Below, in pieces: positions 9,127 through 18,779 of a stretch of 64,000 nt of DNA (position 1 is its first letter; each line of letters starts with the position of its first letter). Source of the DNA: Niallia circulans NBRC 13626 (GTDB lineage: Bacteria > Bacillota > Bacilli > Bacillales > Cytobacillaceae); the NCBI RefSeq assembly GCF_001591585.1, contig NZ_BCVE01000006.1:124001-188000 (forward strand), written 5' to 3'. Position numbers and translations under genes: made by a program. The notes beneath the pieces are model-generated. The model was not told where the DNA came from, searched no databases, and saw only the letters and a program-made list of their open reading frames with translations.

Positions 9127-10368
9127 TTACCTAACCATCATCGTTAGATTACTAGCAACAATGATCACTGTAATGCTTAGAAAAAACATCAGGGATACAA
9201 TCGCAAGTGCCGCAAAGACATAAATGACACTTTTACTAATAACATCCAAACATTTAATAACAGGCCCGCCGCCAATTGGCTGTAGAATCGCTGCTGCAAA
9301 TTTATAGATAAAAGAAATCATTAAAATTTTTATGGCTGGAAAAGCTACGAGAAGAAGGAGAATAACTACTCCTGCGATTCCAACCGTGTTTTTTAATAAT
9401 AACGAAGCATTAATGACTGTATCTGTTGCATCGGTAAACATTCGTCCAATCACCGGGATGAAATTACCAGTTACAAACTTAGCTGTTTTGATTGTAATTC
9501 CATCCGTGATTGCAGAAGATGCTCCTTGCACAGAAATTACTCCTAGGAAGATAGTTAAGAAAATCCCTAGAATCCCAATACTAATATTACGCAGCAAATT
9601 AGCTAGCTGAGTAACTTTATATTGTTCGGACAAACTGCTGACAACATGAAGCAGCGTTGATAAGAATAATAGAGGCAGCACAATATATTCAATTAACATA
9701 CCGCTTGTATTCATCAAAAATAATATAACCGGATGGAAGAATGCAGCAGATATGGCACCGCCAGAGGCTGCCATAAGCGCCAGCAATAGCGGGACAAAGG
9801 CTAATATAAAATGGGTCATATTCGAAATAGCATCACTGGCATAAGTAATAGCGACATGGAAGCTATTTAATGCCAGAATAATTAAAACCATAAAGACAAT
9901 CGCATATGCCACCTTACTGATGGAGCTTTTCTCAAATGAATTCTGAAGCATTTGAAGCATGACACTAAAAATAGTCAGTAGAATTAACGAACCTAATAAT
10001 TTTCCATTTACAATAATCTCGTGGAAAGCAAATTGAAGCATTCCATGAAAGAACCCTTGTAAATCAAAGCTTTTATTCCCTGTCATAAAATCATATAGAC
10101 TGCCTTTTTGACTTTCTGGGAGAAAACCACCATACTCTGTTTTAATGGAATCCCAAAAAGTTGTTAATTCATTGAGATCCAGAGATTCTAGTTGAGATTC
10201 AACTAATTTTGTCGGATCCATTCCTTCTTCCTTTATTTCTTCTGCTGTTTCTGCTTCTTGAGAGTCTGGTGATTCGTGAGGTGAGGCTTGTACAATCGGT
10301 TGATATAGAAAAAAGAGAGCTGCCATAACGAGTAGGACGACTTTCAGCTTTGTTTTCAATTTTTTCAC
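9127..10368 (-). CDS. spoIIIAE: Stage III sporulation protein AE
   Basis: Polytopic membrane protein of the feeding-channel complex; distantly transporter-like. 413 residues with an apparent N-terminal signal (MKKLKTKLKVVLLVMAALFF, cleavage near VQA), an acidic linker, and about seven hydrophobic segments, including a Gly/Ala-rich central region (LLLALMAASGGAISAAFFHP). 23 bases downstream of spoIIIAD. Complete and undisturbed. Confidence 0.95.
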   Translation of the reverse strand: MKKLKTKLKVVLLVMAALFFLYQPIVQASPHESPDSQEAETAEEIKEEGMDPTKLVESQLESLDLNELTTFWDSIKTEYGGFLPESQKGSLYDFMTGNKSFDLQGFFHGMLQFAFHEIIVNGKLLGSLILLTIFSVMLQMLQNSFEKSSISKVAYAIVFMVLIILALNSFHVAITYASDAISNMTHFILAFVPLLLALMAASGGAISAAFFHPVILFLMNTSGMLIEYIVLPLLFLSTLLHVVSSLSEQYKVTQLANLLRNISIGILGIFLTIFLGVISVQGASSAITDGITIKTAKFVTGNFIPVIGRMFTDATDTVINASLLLKNTVGIAGVVILLLLVAFPAIKILMISFIYKFAAAILQPIGGGPVIKCLDVISKSVIYVFAALAIVSLMFFLSITVIIVASNLTMMVR

Positions 10369-10391
10369 CTCGAAATAAGCGGTTTCCTAAG

Positions 10392-10781
10392 TTAATTGGG
10401 AATCATATTTAAAATAGTTTCAACTAAGACGGTTAAGATCGGAACAGCCATTGCCAATATTAATATCTTCCCTGCTAGTTCAATCTTGGATGCGATCGAT
10501 CCTTGTCCCGCATCTTTTGTAATTTGCACAGCAAATTCTGCAATATAGGCAATACCAATTATTTTTAGAATCGTTTCGACATAAACGGTATTTACTTTTG
10601 CATTCAATGCGATTCTTTCCACCATTTGGATGATTGCAGCTATTTGGTCTACAAGAAAAAGAAAGATGGCACAGCCGACAAAAACAACTAATAAAAAGGC
10701 GATATTTGGCTTTTGTTCTTTTACAACGAGTGCTAAAAATGTGGAAACAAGTGCAATTCCAACTATTTGAAGAATTTCAAT
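10392..10781 (-). CDS. spoIIIAD: Stage III sporulation protein AD, apparent ATT start
   Basis: Small membrane protein of the SpoIIIA complex. An ATG-based reading gives only 77 residues beginning MVERIALN, but the same frame stays open upstream for 52 more codons encoding the family N-terminus (EILQIVGIALVSTFLALVVK and EQKPNIAFLLVVFVG). No ATG, GTG or TTG exists there. AAAGGAGG precedes an ATT codon (10779-10781) by 8 bases; two ATC codons lie just before it. I therefore take ATT as start, giving 129 residues, close to the B. subtilis length. 14 bases after the spoIIIAC stop. Confidence 0.85.
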   Translation of the reverse strand: MEILQIVGIALVSTFLALVVKEQKPNIAFLLVVFVGCAIFLFLVDQIAAIIQMVERIALNAKVNTVYVETILKIIGIAYIAEFAVQITKDAGQGSIASKIELAGKILILAMAVPILTVLVETILNMIPN

Positions 10782-10795
10782 GATGATATCCTCCT

Positions 10796-11002
10796 TTACC
10801 CTTGGAATAAAAATACTGCTTTGATTTTCTGGAATAAGTCATTTACAATATTCGCTACCATAAATAGAATGTAAATAAATCCAAATAATGTAACCCACTG
10901 TGCATATTCTTTTTTGCCGACTTGGTCGAGGATTGTGTGTAAAAAAGCAACAACGATTCCAACACCAGCGATTTTGAATATAATATCGACCTCTAAACCC
11001 AT
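10796..11002 (-). CDS. spoIIIAC: Stage III sporulation protein AC
   Basis: 68-residue membrane protein with two hydrophobic helices (about 6-26 and 37-60) separated by DQVGKKEYAQW. Homologous in fold to SpoIIIAD and required for the channel. 17 bases after spoIIIAB. Preceded by AGGAGG. Size equals the known family. Confidence 0.94.
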   Translation of the reverse strand: MGLEVDIIFKIAGVGIVVAFLHTILDQVGKKEYAQWVTLFGFIYILFMVANIVNDLFQKIKAVFLFQG

Positions 11003-11019
11003 AAAAGTCTCCTCCTAAA

Positions 11020-11535
11020 CTACATCAATAAAATGACAATCAGCAGACCCGAAAGAAATCCTAAGCTCCTTATCATTTTTTCATATTTCCCTTGTATTTC
11101 CCTTGCTTCCTCTTCTTCTCTTTCCAGATGGGTAAGTGTTAACATAATCTGCTTCTGCTGGGAAAAACGATCATGTCTTCCTAATGTTTCTCCAAATTGT
11201 TTCATAATTTCTAATTCTGAATCCTTCATCGCTGTTTTTTTCCAAATCTCATGCAAAGAGGCTGTCCATGCCTCTTTCACTGTTGTATCCTCTTTAAGCA
11301 GGCGTTCTGCAAAGCTCGCAAAAAAGGAACGTAATGGTTCACTTAATTGTTCAGCTAATCGTCTACTCGCTTCATGCAAGGGGGTATGTCCATACATAAT
11401 CTCCGCCTCTAAAGATTGCAGAGCAGATTTTAAAGCGCGAATTTGCTTTGGTCTTTGACTTAATAGCTTGGAAAATTCCATTCCACCCCAGCTTGTAGAA
11501 GCAAGGATCAAGATTGCACCAATTATTTTAATCAT
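11020..11535 (-). CDS. spoIIIAB: Stage III sporulation protein AB
   Basis: 171 residues with a hydrophobic N-terminus (MIKIIGAILILASTSWGGME), a helical soluble core resembling secretion-system GspF-type domains (SQRPKQIRALKSALQSLEAEI), and a C-terminal membrane helix (LGFLSGLLIVILLM). Thought to anchor the SpoIIIAA ATPase to the membrane. Its start directly abuts the spoIIIAA stop, so translation is probably coupled. Confidence 0.94.
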   Translation of the reverse strand: MIKIIGAILILASTSWGGMEFSKLLSQRPKQIRALKSALQSLEAEIMYGHTPLHEASRRLAEQLSEPLRSFFASFAERLLKEDTTVKEAWTASLHEIWKKTAMKDSELEIMKQFGETLGRHDRFSQQKQIMLTLTHLEREEEEAREIQGKYEKMIRSLGFLSGLLIVILLM

Positions 11536-12462
11536 TTATTCCACCTTCATTTCATCCATCAATAACTGGCCTTGTCCATTTTTTATCGCTGTCACAGTCC
11601 CAGGACCTTTCCTTCTATTTAATTCAATATAACGTTCGAATATGCCCATTTTTATCATGCTAGAAAGCATTGGTCGTTTTTTTACTTCTTCCAAGCTTGA
11701 ACCATGTGTAGTCATTATTAATTGAATACCTGCATTCACTGCTTCTAGTATTGCTTCTTCATCCTCTTTCCGACCAACCTCATCCACTATGAGGACGTCT
11801 GGACTCATGGAGCGAATCATCATCATCATTCCTTCTGCTTTTGGACAAGCATCCAGTACATCTACACGAGGACCAAATGTCATTTGTGGAATACCATCCA
11901 AGCATCCGGCAATTTCAGACCGCTCATCCACAATTCCTACTTTAGCTGGTTTTAACAAAGAATTTTCCGCTTCAGAAGAAATTAATCTAGCAATATCCCT
12001 CAATAAAGTCGTTTTCCCGGTCTGTGGAGGGCCAATAATCATCGTATGACGCCATTTCCCTTTATCATATAAATAAGGAATAAATGGGTTAGCAATGCCA
12101 ATTTGCTCCTTTGCAATTCGAATATTAAAAGATGCTACATCCCTTATTGCCTTAACTTTGCTATCTTGTAAAATGACCTTGCCTGCTAGTCCAATCCGAT
12201 GTCCACCTTGAATAGTGATATATCCTCTTTTCAATTCTTCTTCCATTGTATAGACCGAATACTGACTGATTTTATTCAATAATTGGTTCCCATCTTCTTT
12301 CGAAACAATAAATGGAAAAAAGATAGAACGTCCATTTATAAATACTTCTAAAGGTCTACCTATGCGAACTCGAATCTCTTCCATCCCTAATCTTTCTGAT
12401 GGAGGGATTGTGAGAATATGATTTTCGATTGCTTTAGGCAAAAAAGAATAGATAGTATTCAC
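11536..12462 (-). CDS. spoIIIAA: Stage III sporulation protein AA, ATPase
   Basis: Cytoplasmic AAA/secretion-type ATPase of the SpoIIIA channel. 308 residues: an N-terminal domain (1-120), Walker A GPPQTGKTT (144-152), Walker B VLIVDEVGRKED, and the C-terminal segment GIFERYIELNRRKGPGTV. First gene of the operon; a sigma-E promoter is expected in the 229-base region up to the divergent phosphatase gene, but I could not fix its boxes. Confidence 0.96.
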   Translation of the reverse strand: MNTIYSFLPKAIENHILTIPPSERLGMEEIRVRIGRPLEVFINGRSIFFPFIVSKEDGNQLLNKISQYSVYTMEEELKRGYITIQGGHRIGLAGKVILQDSKVKAIRDVASFNIRIAKEQIGIANPFIPYLYDKGKWRHTMIIGPPQTGKTTLLRDIARLISSEAENSLLKPAKVGIVDERSEIAGCLDGIPQMTFGPRVDVLDACPKAEGMMMMIRSMSPDVLIVDEVGRKEDEEAILEAVNAGIQLIMTTHGSSLEEVKKRPMLSSMIKMGIFERYIELNRRKGPGTVTAIKNGQGQLLMDEMKVE

Positions 12463-12691
12463 AATAGTTCCTCCTTAATGAAATTTCCTAGTTTAAATTG
12501 GCTGCTTTGTAATGACATATATAGGATGACTTATTAAAATGTATGCTTGTCTTCTTTTTTTATGTCATCTCTTCATTAATTCAGTTTTTTTTCAGAAAAA
12601 AAAGCGACATTTAGTTACAAGTGGTTAAAAATTAGTTTTTTTTCAAATGCTATATAGGATTAAAAGCAAAAAATAAAGGAGGGGAAAAGAC

Positions 12692-14077
12692 TTGAAAAGA
12701 CTACTTATCGCCTTTCTTTCCATTAGTTTAGGGTTCTTTCTTTCCATGCAAACAATGGTAGAAAAGCCTGCTTTTAGCAAGGAACAACAGAAAAAACCAA
12801 AAAATGTTATTTTACTCATCGGTGATGGTATGGGCATTGGACAAATGGAGATTGCTCGATTATTTGAACATGGAGTAAATGGAAGACTTTTTCTAGAAAC
12901 ACTTCCCTATACTTCCATAGTTCATACTTCATCTAGCAATAATCGGGTAACAGACTCTGCTGCTGGAGGAACAGCCCTTGCAATAGGAAGGAAAACAAAT
13001 AATGGAATGATAGGTATTACACCAGAAGGAAAAAATGTAGATAGTATTTTAGACAAATTTAAAAAGGATGGTAAAAAAACGGCCATCATCACGACAAATT
13101 CTGTTACAGATGCAACACCTGCCAGCTTTACCGCAAGCGTCAATAATAGATGGGCAGACCAGGAGGAAATTGCTAAACAACAATTGAATAATAAGGTGGA
13201 TATTATCATGGGAGGAGGCAAAAAGTACTTTACGCATAAGGATAAACGAGGAATTGATCTTATCGGTGCTTATAAAAAAGCTGGATATGATTTTCTAACA
13301 ACCGCTGAGGAATTAGAAAAAACGAATGCCCAAAAATGGCTTGGATTATTCGGTGATGCTCATTTGAATTTTCACCTTGATAGAAGTCATATCAAAACAA
13401 CTGAACCAACATTGGAAGAAATGACGAAAAAGGCATTAGACGTGCTATCAAGTGAACAAAAAGGATTTTTTGCAATGATTGAAGGAGGTCGAATAGATCA
13501 CGCCTCTCATGCTTCTGATATAACTGGTATATGGAAAGAAACAGTTGCATTTGATGAAGTGGTTAAGTACTGTGTGGAATGGGCGAATAAAAGAAACGAT
13601 ACATTGGTTGTTGTTGCAGCAGATCACGAAACAATGGGCATATCTGCTACAGAAGCGTTAGATATTAGTGGTTTAAAAAAGGTTTCAGCGTCCCCTCATT
13701 ATATGGCTCAGCAATTAATAAAGAAAAAAACAAAAAATGGCTATACGACAAAAAGCATAAAGAAAGTTTTTAAAGACTATGCTGGAATAGACCTCAGGAA
13801 AGATGAGCTGCTTCAGCTGCAAATAAATCCGAAAGTAAATAACGGACAAGTATATCGAGAACAACAAATGGACTGGAAAATTGGCACTATTATCGCGAAC
13901 CATTATCATGCAGGCATAGTACATCCACTCACCCAGCAGCTTAGTTCAACAGGCGGCCATACAAGCAATATGATTGTTGTATTTGCAGTTGGGACAGGAG
14001 CAGAAGAATTTCATGGTGTTTTAGATAACACCGGTATCCCCAGAAAAATTGCTGAGATTATGGGATATGCCTTCTAA
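12692..14077 (+). CDS. Alkaline phosphatase, secreted
   Basis: Releases phosphate from phosphomonoesters outside the cell. 461 residues beginning at a TTG codon placed by AAAGGAGGGG. Signal peptide MKRLLIAFLSISLGFFLSMQ. Metal site LLIGDGMG (Asp45); phosphorylated serine motif VTDSAAGGTA (Ser89); further metal ligands in IEGGRIDHASHASD, ADHETMG and TGGHTS near the C-terminus. Belongs to the PhoA/PhoB type of B. subtilis. Divergent from spoIIIAA. A PhoP box is plausible in the AT-rich leader but no convincing repeat was found. Confidence 0.93.
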   Translation: MKRLLIAFLSISLGFFLSMQTMVEKPAFSKEQQKKPKNVILLIGDGMGIGQMEIARLFEHGVNGRLFLETLPYTSIVHTSSSNNRVTDSAAGGTALAIGRKTNNGMIGITPEGKNVDSILDKFKKDGKKTAIITTNSVTDATPASFTASVNNRWADQEEIAKQQLNNKVDIIMGGGKKYFTHKDKRGIDLIGAYKKAGYDFLTTAEELEKTNAQKWLGLFGDAHLNFHLDRSHIKTTEPTLEEMTKKALDVLSSEQKGFFAMIEGGRIDHASHASDITGIWKETVAFDEVVKYCVEWANKRNDTLVVVAADHETMGISATEALDISGLKKVSASPHYMAQQLIKKKTKNGYTTKSIKKVFKDYAGIDLRKDELLQLQINPKVNNGQVYREQQMDWKIGTIIANHYHAGIVHPLTQQLSSTGGHTSNMIVVFAVGTGAEEFHGVLDNTGIPRKIAEIMGYAF

Positions 14078-14144
14078 GAAATAAAAAGGGAAAGTCCAAC
14101 CAATTATAACCACTTCGTCATATGCTATCATGAGGTGATATGAT

Positions 14145-14861
14145 ATGTTTTCTAAACCAACTTCCGTGACATATATATCAAACGAATTTCGTGCAACTGG
14201 TAAAAACATGCACTTTGGGATAGATTTTGCCCACAATGGCATCAATGCAATTAAAGCTTGTGCTGACGGGATTGTCAGCAGATCCTATTACTCGGCAAGT
14301 TACGGAGAATGCATTATGATTCTTCATAAAATATCTGGACAAGAATATGAAACAGTGTATGCGCATTTGAAAAGAGGATCTCGAAAAGTGAAGGTTGGCG
14401 ATTATGTAAAAAAAGGACAAGTTATTGGCATTATGGGAAGTACAGGAGAATCAACAGGTCAGCATTTGCACTTTGAATTACACATTGGTCGTTGGAATAT
14501 CAATAAATCTAACGCAGTTAATCCATTACCATATTTTGAATTAGATTCTAATACAATCCCTTCACATAATACAGAATATATTGTGAAAAAAGGGGATACC
14601 CTGTATCAAATTAGCAGAAAATATAAGACAACGATTAAAGTTCTACGTGCTTTTAACCAGATAGAAAACCAAGATATCATCAAAGTCGGACAAAAAATCA
14701 AAATACCTTCCCAAAAGGCTGTCTATTATGTGGTCAAAAAAGGAGATACAGTCAGCCGAATAGCAAAAAATTTTCATACAAGTGCAGGAAAAATAAAGGA
14801 ATGGAATCAATTGAAAAATGTAGACAAAATTTACCCTGGCCAAAAACTAAGAGTAGGATAA
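14145..14861 (+). CDS. M23 zinc metallopeptidase with two LysM domains
   Basis: Predicted peptidoglycan endopeptidase. 238 residues. The M23 (LytM) domain is N-terminal, with zinc ligands in MHFGIDFAH (HxxxD) and GQHLHFELH (HxH). Two LysM domains follow (about 144-186, EYIVKKGDTLYQISRKY; 193-237, YYVVKKGDTVSRIAKNF). No signal peptide or membrane helix is visible, unlike most secreted relatives: the protein starts only about 20 residues before the catalytic fold. It may be exported by another route, act during mother-cell lysis, or be phage-derived. Start set by GAGGTGAT before the ATG at 14145. Confidence 0.85.
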   Translation: MFSKPTSVTYISNEFRATGKNMHFGIDFAHNGINAIKACADGIVSRSYYSASYGECIMILHKISGQEYETVYAHLKRGSRKVKVGDYVKKGQVIGIMGSTGESTGQHLHFELHIGRWNINKSNAVNPLPYFELDSNTIPSHNTEYIVKKGDTLYQISRKYKTTIKVLRAFNQIENQDIIKVGQKIKIPSQKAVYYVVKKGDTVSRIAKNFHTSAGKIKEWNQLKNVDKIYPGQKLRVG

Positions 14862-14883
14862 ATTATATTTATCCTACTCTTAG
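14847..14883 (-). terminator. Perfect palindrome ending the GH1 operon and the M23 gene
   Basis: CTAAGAGTAGGATAAAT (14847-14863) is the exact complement of the arm ending at 14883, with a 3-base loop. The T-run is on the minus-strand side (CTTAGTTTTTGG), so it terminates the carbohydrate operon 87 bases after its last stop codon. It also overlaps the last codons of the M23 gene. Confidence 0.8.
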
Positions 14884-14969
14884 ATTGTAGACAAACTCTT
14901 ATTTTTTGGAAATAAAAGACTGAGTTGGGTTTATTTATTAACTTCTTTGAAACAGGGTGTTGCTTTCCG

Positions 14970-16433
14970 CTATTTAATCGACACACCATTTTCTAAAATA
15001 AGCTGTTTATACCAATAATAGCTTTCTTTCGGTATCCTTCTTAAATCCTTTTCTTCATGCTCCGTTCTATTTACATAAACAAAACCGTAACGTTTTTTAT
15101 ATCCATTCAACCAACTTAACAGATCAGTAAAAGACCATGCGCAATATCCGATAATGTCCACTCCATCTGTTATTGCTTTTTTCATTTCTAATATATGATT
15201 CTTTAAATAATCAATACGGTAATAATCCTTTATTTGTCCATTCTCAGCAATTGTATCAATAGCACCTAAGCCATTTTCTGTAATAAAAATTGGTAAATCA
15301 TATCTTGCTTGAACTCTTCTTAATGCTATTCGAAAACCAATTGGATCTATTTCCCATCCCCAATCTGTCTTTTGCAAATATGGATTTTCGACTGCATTAA
15401 ACATCGGAATCTCTGGAGTAACTGCTTGACCGCTTTTAGGCTGCATTAAATATGGATCAGTTCCTAAAAATTCTTTTTCACAATCCTTGTCAGAAAGCTC
15501 CAATCGATTCTGCTGTGCTGTGCCACCATGGTAATAATTAATACCTAAAAAGTCTGGTTTAGCAGATTTTAATAAAATTTCATCTTCTTCCAAAACCGTG
15601 GGAGCAATTCCAAGTCTCGCTAGTTGTTTCCTCACAAACCTTGGATAAGTCCCTTTACAATATACATCTAGCCACCAATCATTGTTAAAGGACTCGCCAT
15701 TTTCTGCTGCCAATACATTAGCTGGATCTGCATTTAAAGGGTACATCGGTCCATATCCAAAACTTGGTCCGATCTTTCCATTCGGCACTAATTCATGAAA
15801 TAACTTAATTGCTTCCGCATTTGCAAGATTAATAATATGATTGGCTTCATACATTCTTTTTAAATCGGTAACTCCAGGTGGATGTATGGCCCATCGGTAA
15901 CCAAGTGTGGTGAAAACATTTTGTTCATTCATGGATACCCAATAAGTAACCTTTTTTCCCAATCTACGATATAACACTTCACAATATTTTTTAAAAGCTT
16001 TAATTGTTTCTCGAGACTCCCAGCCATTAAAGCGATCCTGTAATGATTGTGGTAAATCCCAGTGATAAAGAGTGATAACCGGCTCAATTTTATTAGCCAA
16101 TAACTCATCTACTAATCTTTCATAAAATAATAAGCCTGCTTCATTCACACGACCGTCACCATCTGGAATTACTCTGCTCCAAGAAACGCTAAAGCGATAT
16201 GCCCTTAAACCCATTTCTGCCATCAATCTCACATCATCCTTATATAAATGATAATGATCGACGGCTACATCTCCAGTTGTTCCTTCATATGTTTTTCCTT
16301 TTATTTTGGAGAAAGTATCCCAGATAGAAGGCCCTTTCCCATCAACATTCCAAGCACCTTCAATTTGGTACGCAGCTGATGCAGCACCCCATAGAAAATC
16401 GGCTGGAAAGTCATCTAGTTGTTTATGGTACAT
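14970..16433 (-). CDS. GH1 glycosidase with 6-phospho-glycoside binding signature
   Basis: 487 residues, a full GH1 TIM barrel. Start FPADFLWGAASAAYQIEGA; acid/base Glu in YWVSMNEQNVF; nucleophile Glu in PIFITENGLG. Near the C-terminus it reads SWLNGYKKRYG: Ser440, Lys447 and Tyr449 have the same spacing as Ser428/Lys435/Tyr437, which bind the 6-phosphate in Lactococcus LacG, and the glucose-binding Glu of plain beta-glucosidases is absent. I infer a cytoplasmic 6-phospho-beta-glucosidase or -galactosidase. No PTS gene is nearby; the adjacent ROK kinase could make the phosphorylated substrate. Last gene of the operon, 39 bases after GH31. Confidence 0.88.
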   Translation of the reverse strand: MYHKQLDDFPADFLWGAASAAYQIEGAWNVDGKGPSIWDTFSKIKGKTYEGTTGDVAVDHYHLYKDDVRLMAEMGLRAYRFSVSWSRVIPDGDGRVNEAGLLFYERLVDELLANKIEPVITLYHWDLPQSLQDRFNGWESRETIKAFKKYCEVLYRRLGKKVTYWVSMNEQNVFTTLGYRWAIHPPGVTDLKRMYEANHIINLANAEAIKLFHELVPNGKIGPSFGYGPMYPLNADPANVLAAENGESFNNDWWLDVYCKGTYPRFVRKQLARLGIAPTVLEEDEILLKSAKPDFLGINYYHGGTAQQNRLELSDKDCEKEFLGTDPYLMQPKSGQAVTPEIPMFNAVENPYLQKTDWGWEIDPIGFRIALRRVQARYDLPIFITENGLGAIDTIAENGQIKDYYRIDYLKNHILEMKKAITDGVDIIGYCAWSFTDLLSWLNGYKKRYGFVYVNRTEHEEKDLRRIPKESYYWYKQLILENGVSIK

Positions 16434-16472
16434 AACTTCTGTCCCTTCCTTTTCCTTAACCCTTCTACTCGT

Positions 16473-18779
16473 TTAGCCAAGTGTCCATTTTTGTTTGGAT
16501 GAAACAATCCGGGTGGAATTATTCTCTACTTTCACTTCTGGAGCTGGAGGAATATCCGTTACTCCATGTAAAATAATTTCATATTTATTTATGCCAGTAA
16601 CCTCTATTTCATACTGCCCGTGCTTTTTCGATAACATGACATTCGCTTGTTTTTCTCCATCTTTGCTATATATCGCAGCTGAAAGGAGTTGGTTTTCATG
16701 TAAATCAAATACGTGAATCTTCGGCTTTTCCGTATAATCATATACTGCTTGTTCCCTGCAGCTTCCTTCGATAATAATGCTATTTGGGCGGACCAATAAC
16801 GGCAGCGTAAAATAATCATACGATTGCTCATACCAATGACCACCCTCATATAATTCTCCTGTTAAATAATTGGTCCAAACTCCTTTTGTCTCTGGTACAT
16901 AAAAATTAACTTTGCCGTCTTCTCTAAAAATTGGTGCTACTAATAGATTTTCTCCGAGCATGTATTGACGATCTAAAGTATGAGTAGAAATATCATGTGG
17001 GAACTCTAAAACCATTGGTCTCATCATAGGTATCCCTTTTTCTGCAGTATATACAGATTGAGCAATTAAATATGGCATTAAACTCAGTTTCAATTTTGTA
17101 AAGGTGCGTGTAACCTCCACTGCCTCTTCTCCATACATCCAAGGCACTTTATACTCCCAGCTTCCGTGATAGCGGCTATGGGAAGATAATAGGCCAAACT
17201 GCGTCCATCTTTTATAAATATCTGGCGTTGCTCCTGCCTCAAATCCTGAGATATCATGACTCCAATAACCAAAACCGCCAAGGCCAAAAGATAACCCTGC
17301 CCGAAGTGTTTCAGCCATTGATGGATAATCAGAAGTACTATCCCCACCCCAATGTACTGGAAACTTTTGCGAACCAACGGATGCAGACCTGGCAAAGACT
17401 ACGGCTTCTTCTTTGCCGCGCACCTCTACTAACAGGTTATAAACTACTTCGTTATACAAATAGGCATAATAATTATGCATTCTTTCCGGATCAGATCCGT
17501 CATAATAAACGCAATCTATTGGAATACGTTCGCCAAAATCTGTCTTAAAAGAGTCGACTCCCATATCAAGCAAAGAGGTTAACTGGGACTGATACCACTT
17601 TACTGCTGCAGGATTAGTAAAATCCACAATTGCCATTCCTGCTTGCCACTTATCCCATTGCCAAATATCACCATTAGCTTTTGTTAAGAAGTAGCCTTTT
17701 TCCATTCCTTCATCAAATAAAGGTGACTTTTGGCCAATATACGGATTAATCCAAACACAGATTTTTAATCCTTTTGCTTTTAACCTCGCTAACATCTTTT
17801 CAGGTTCTGGAAAGATATCTTGATCCCAAGTAAAATTGCACCATTCATATTCTTTCATCCATAAACAATCAAAATGAAAAACTTCTAAAGGAATATCATG
17901 CTCTGCCATTCCATCTACAAAAGAAGTAACTGTTTTTTCATCATAATCTGTTAAAAAGGAAGTACTTAACCAAAGACCAAAGGACCATGCGGGCGGCATT
18001 GATGGTTTCCCTGTCAAGTCAGTATAATTTTCTAATACTTGCTTTAGATTTCCGCCCCCAATTACATAATATTCCATCATTTCACCAGGTACGCTAAATT
18101 GCACCTTCGAAACCTTTTCACTTCCAATTTCAAAACTGGCTTTCCCTGGAGTATTCACAAATACACCATACCCATTGCTGCTTACATAGAATGGAATATT
18201 TTTATATGCCTGTTCCGTACCAGTCCCTCCGTCTGCATTCCAAATATCGACTGTTTGCCCGTTTTTCACAAAATTAGTAAACCGTTCTCCTAAGCCATAA
18301 ATGTTTTCTCCTACACCAATAGACAATTGTTCACTGATATGGGAATCTCCCTGTGGATCTTTAATATATCCTTTACTTCTTGGATTGCTTTCTGTAAGGA
18401 TTCGTCCCTTATATTTAAAAGTTATCGTAAAGGTTTCTCCCTTTGTCACAACGGCACTTAAATCCCCAGCAACAAAAGAATATGCAGATTCCGATTCTGA
18501 AATATCTGGAACAATTTCTTTTTTATTGATCACAAAACACGGCTCAAGTTTTTTTGTTCCTTTATAATGGTACATTCTGACACCGATTATATCTGGATGT
18601 GGAGTGAATAGTTCAATGGTCATCATCCCGCCATCTAATGTTGACCCTTTATGATTTATATAGGAAAAAGGAGCATATAAAGTTAAGATATTTTTTGATT
18701 GTCTTGTCGAATACACATGTGTAGCATAATTTACTTCAAAACCGTCTTTAACTAACCATCCGCCGTTAAGAAATTTCAT
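16473..18779 (-). CDS. GH31 alpha-xylosidase, YicI type
   Basis: Removes alpha-1,6-xylose from isoprimeverose and xyloglucan oligosaccharides; cytoplasmic. 768 residues with ATG at 18779, chosen because it gives the MKxxxGxWL start of Escherichia coli YicI and a 10-base gap to AGGGGAG; a GTG three codons earlier lies too close. Nucleophile in VDSFKTDFGERIP, acid/base in VHWGGDSTSDYPS, and the YicI subsite segment WMKEYEWCNFTWDQDIFP is almost unchanged. It overlaps the ROK kinase by 14 bases. Similarity to YicI is strong enough to favour alpha-xylosidase over alpha-glucosidase. Confidence 0.92.
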   Translation of the reverse strand: MKFLNGGWLVKDGFEVNYATHVYSTRQSKNILTLYAPFSYINHKGSTLDGGMMTIELFTPHPDIIGVRMYHYKGTKKLEPCFVINKKEIVPDISESESAYSFVAGDLSAVVTKGETFTITFKYKGRILTESNPRSKGYIKDPQGDSHISEQLSIGVGENIYGLGERFTNFVKNGQTVDIWNADGGTGTEQAYKNIPFYVSSNGYGVFVNTPGKASFEIGSEKVSKVQFSVPGEMMEYYVIGGGNLKQVLENYTDLTGKPSMPPAWSFGLWLSTSFLTDYDEKTVTSFVDGMAEHDIPLEVFHFDCLWMKEYEWCNFTWDQDIFPEPEKMLARLKAKGLKICVWINPYIGQKSPLFDEGMEKGYFLTKANGDIWQWDKWQAGMAIVDFTNPAAVKWYQSQLTSLLDMGVDSFKTDFGERIPIDCVYYDGSDPERMHNYYAYLYNEVVYNLLVEVRGKEEAVVFARSASVGSQKFPVHWGGDSTSDYPSMAETLRAGLSFGLGGFGYWSHDISGFEAGATPDIYKRWTQFGLLSSHSRYHGSWEYKVPWMYGEEAVEVTRTFTKLKLSLMPYLIAQSVYTAEKGIPMMRPMVLEFPHDISTHTLDRQYMLGENLLVAPIFREDGKVNFYVPETKGVWTNYLTGELYEGGHWYEQSYDYFTLPLLVRPNSIIIEGSCREQAVYDYTEKPKIHVFDLHENQLLSAAIYSKDGEKQANVMLSKKHGQYEIEVTGINKYEIILHGVTDIPPAPEVKVENNSTRIVSSKQKWTLG

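Noticed and set aside
12560-12690. PhoP box before the alkaline phosphatase
   Set aside because: TTACAAGTGG and TTAAAAATTAG are only loosely repeat-like and do not keep the expected TTAACA spacing.
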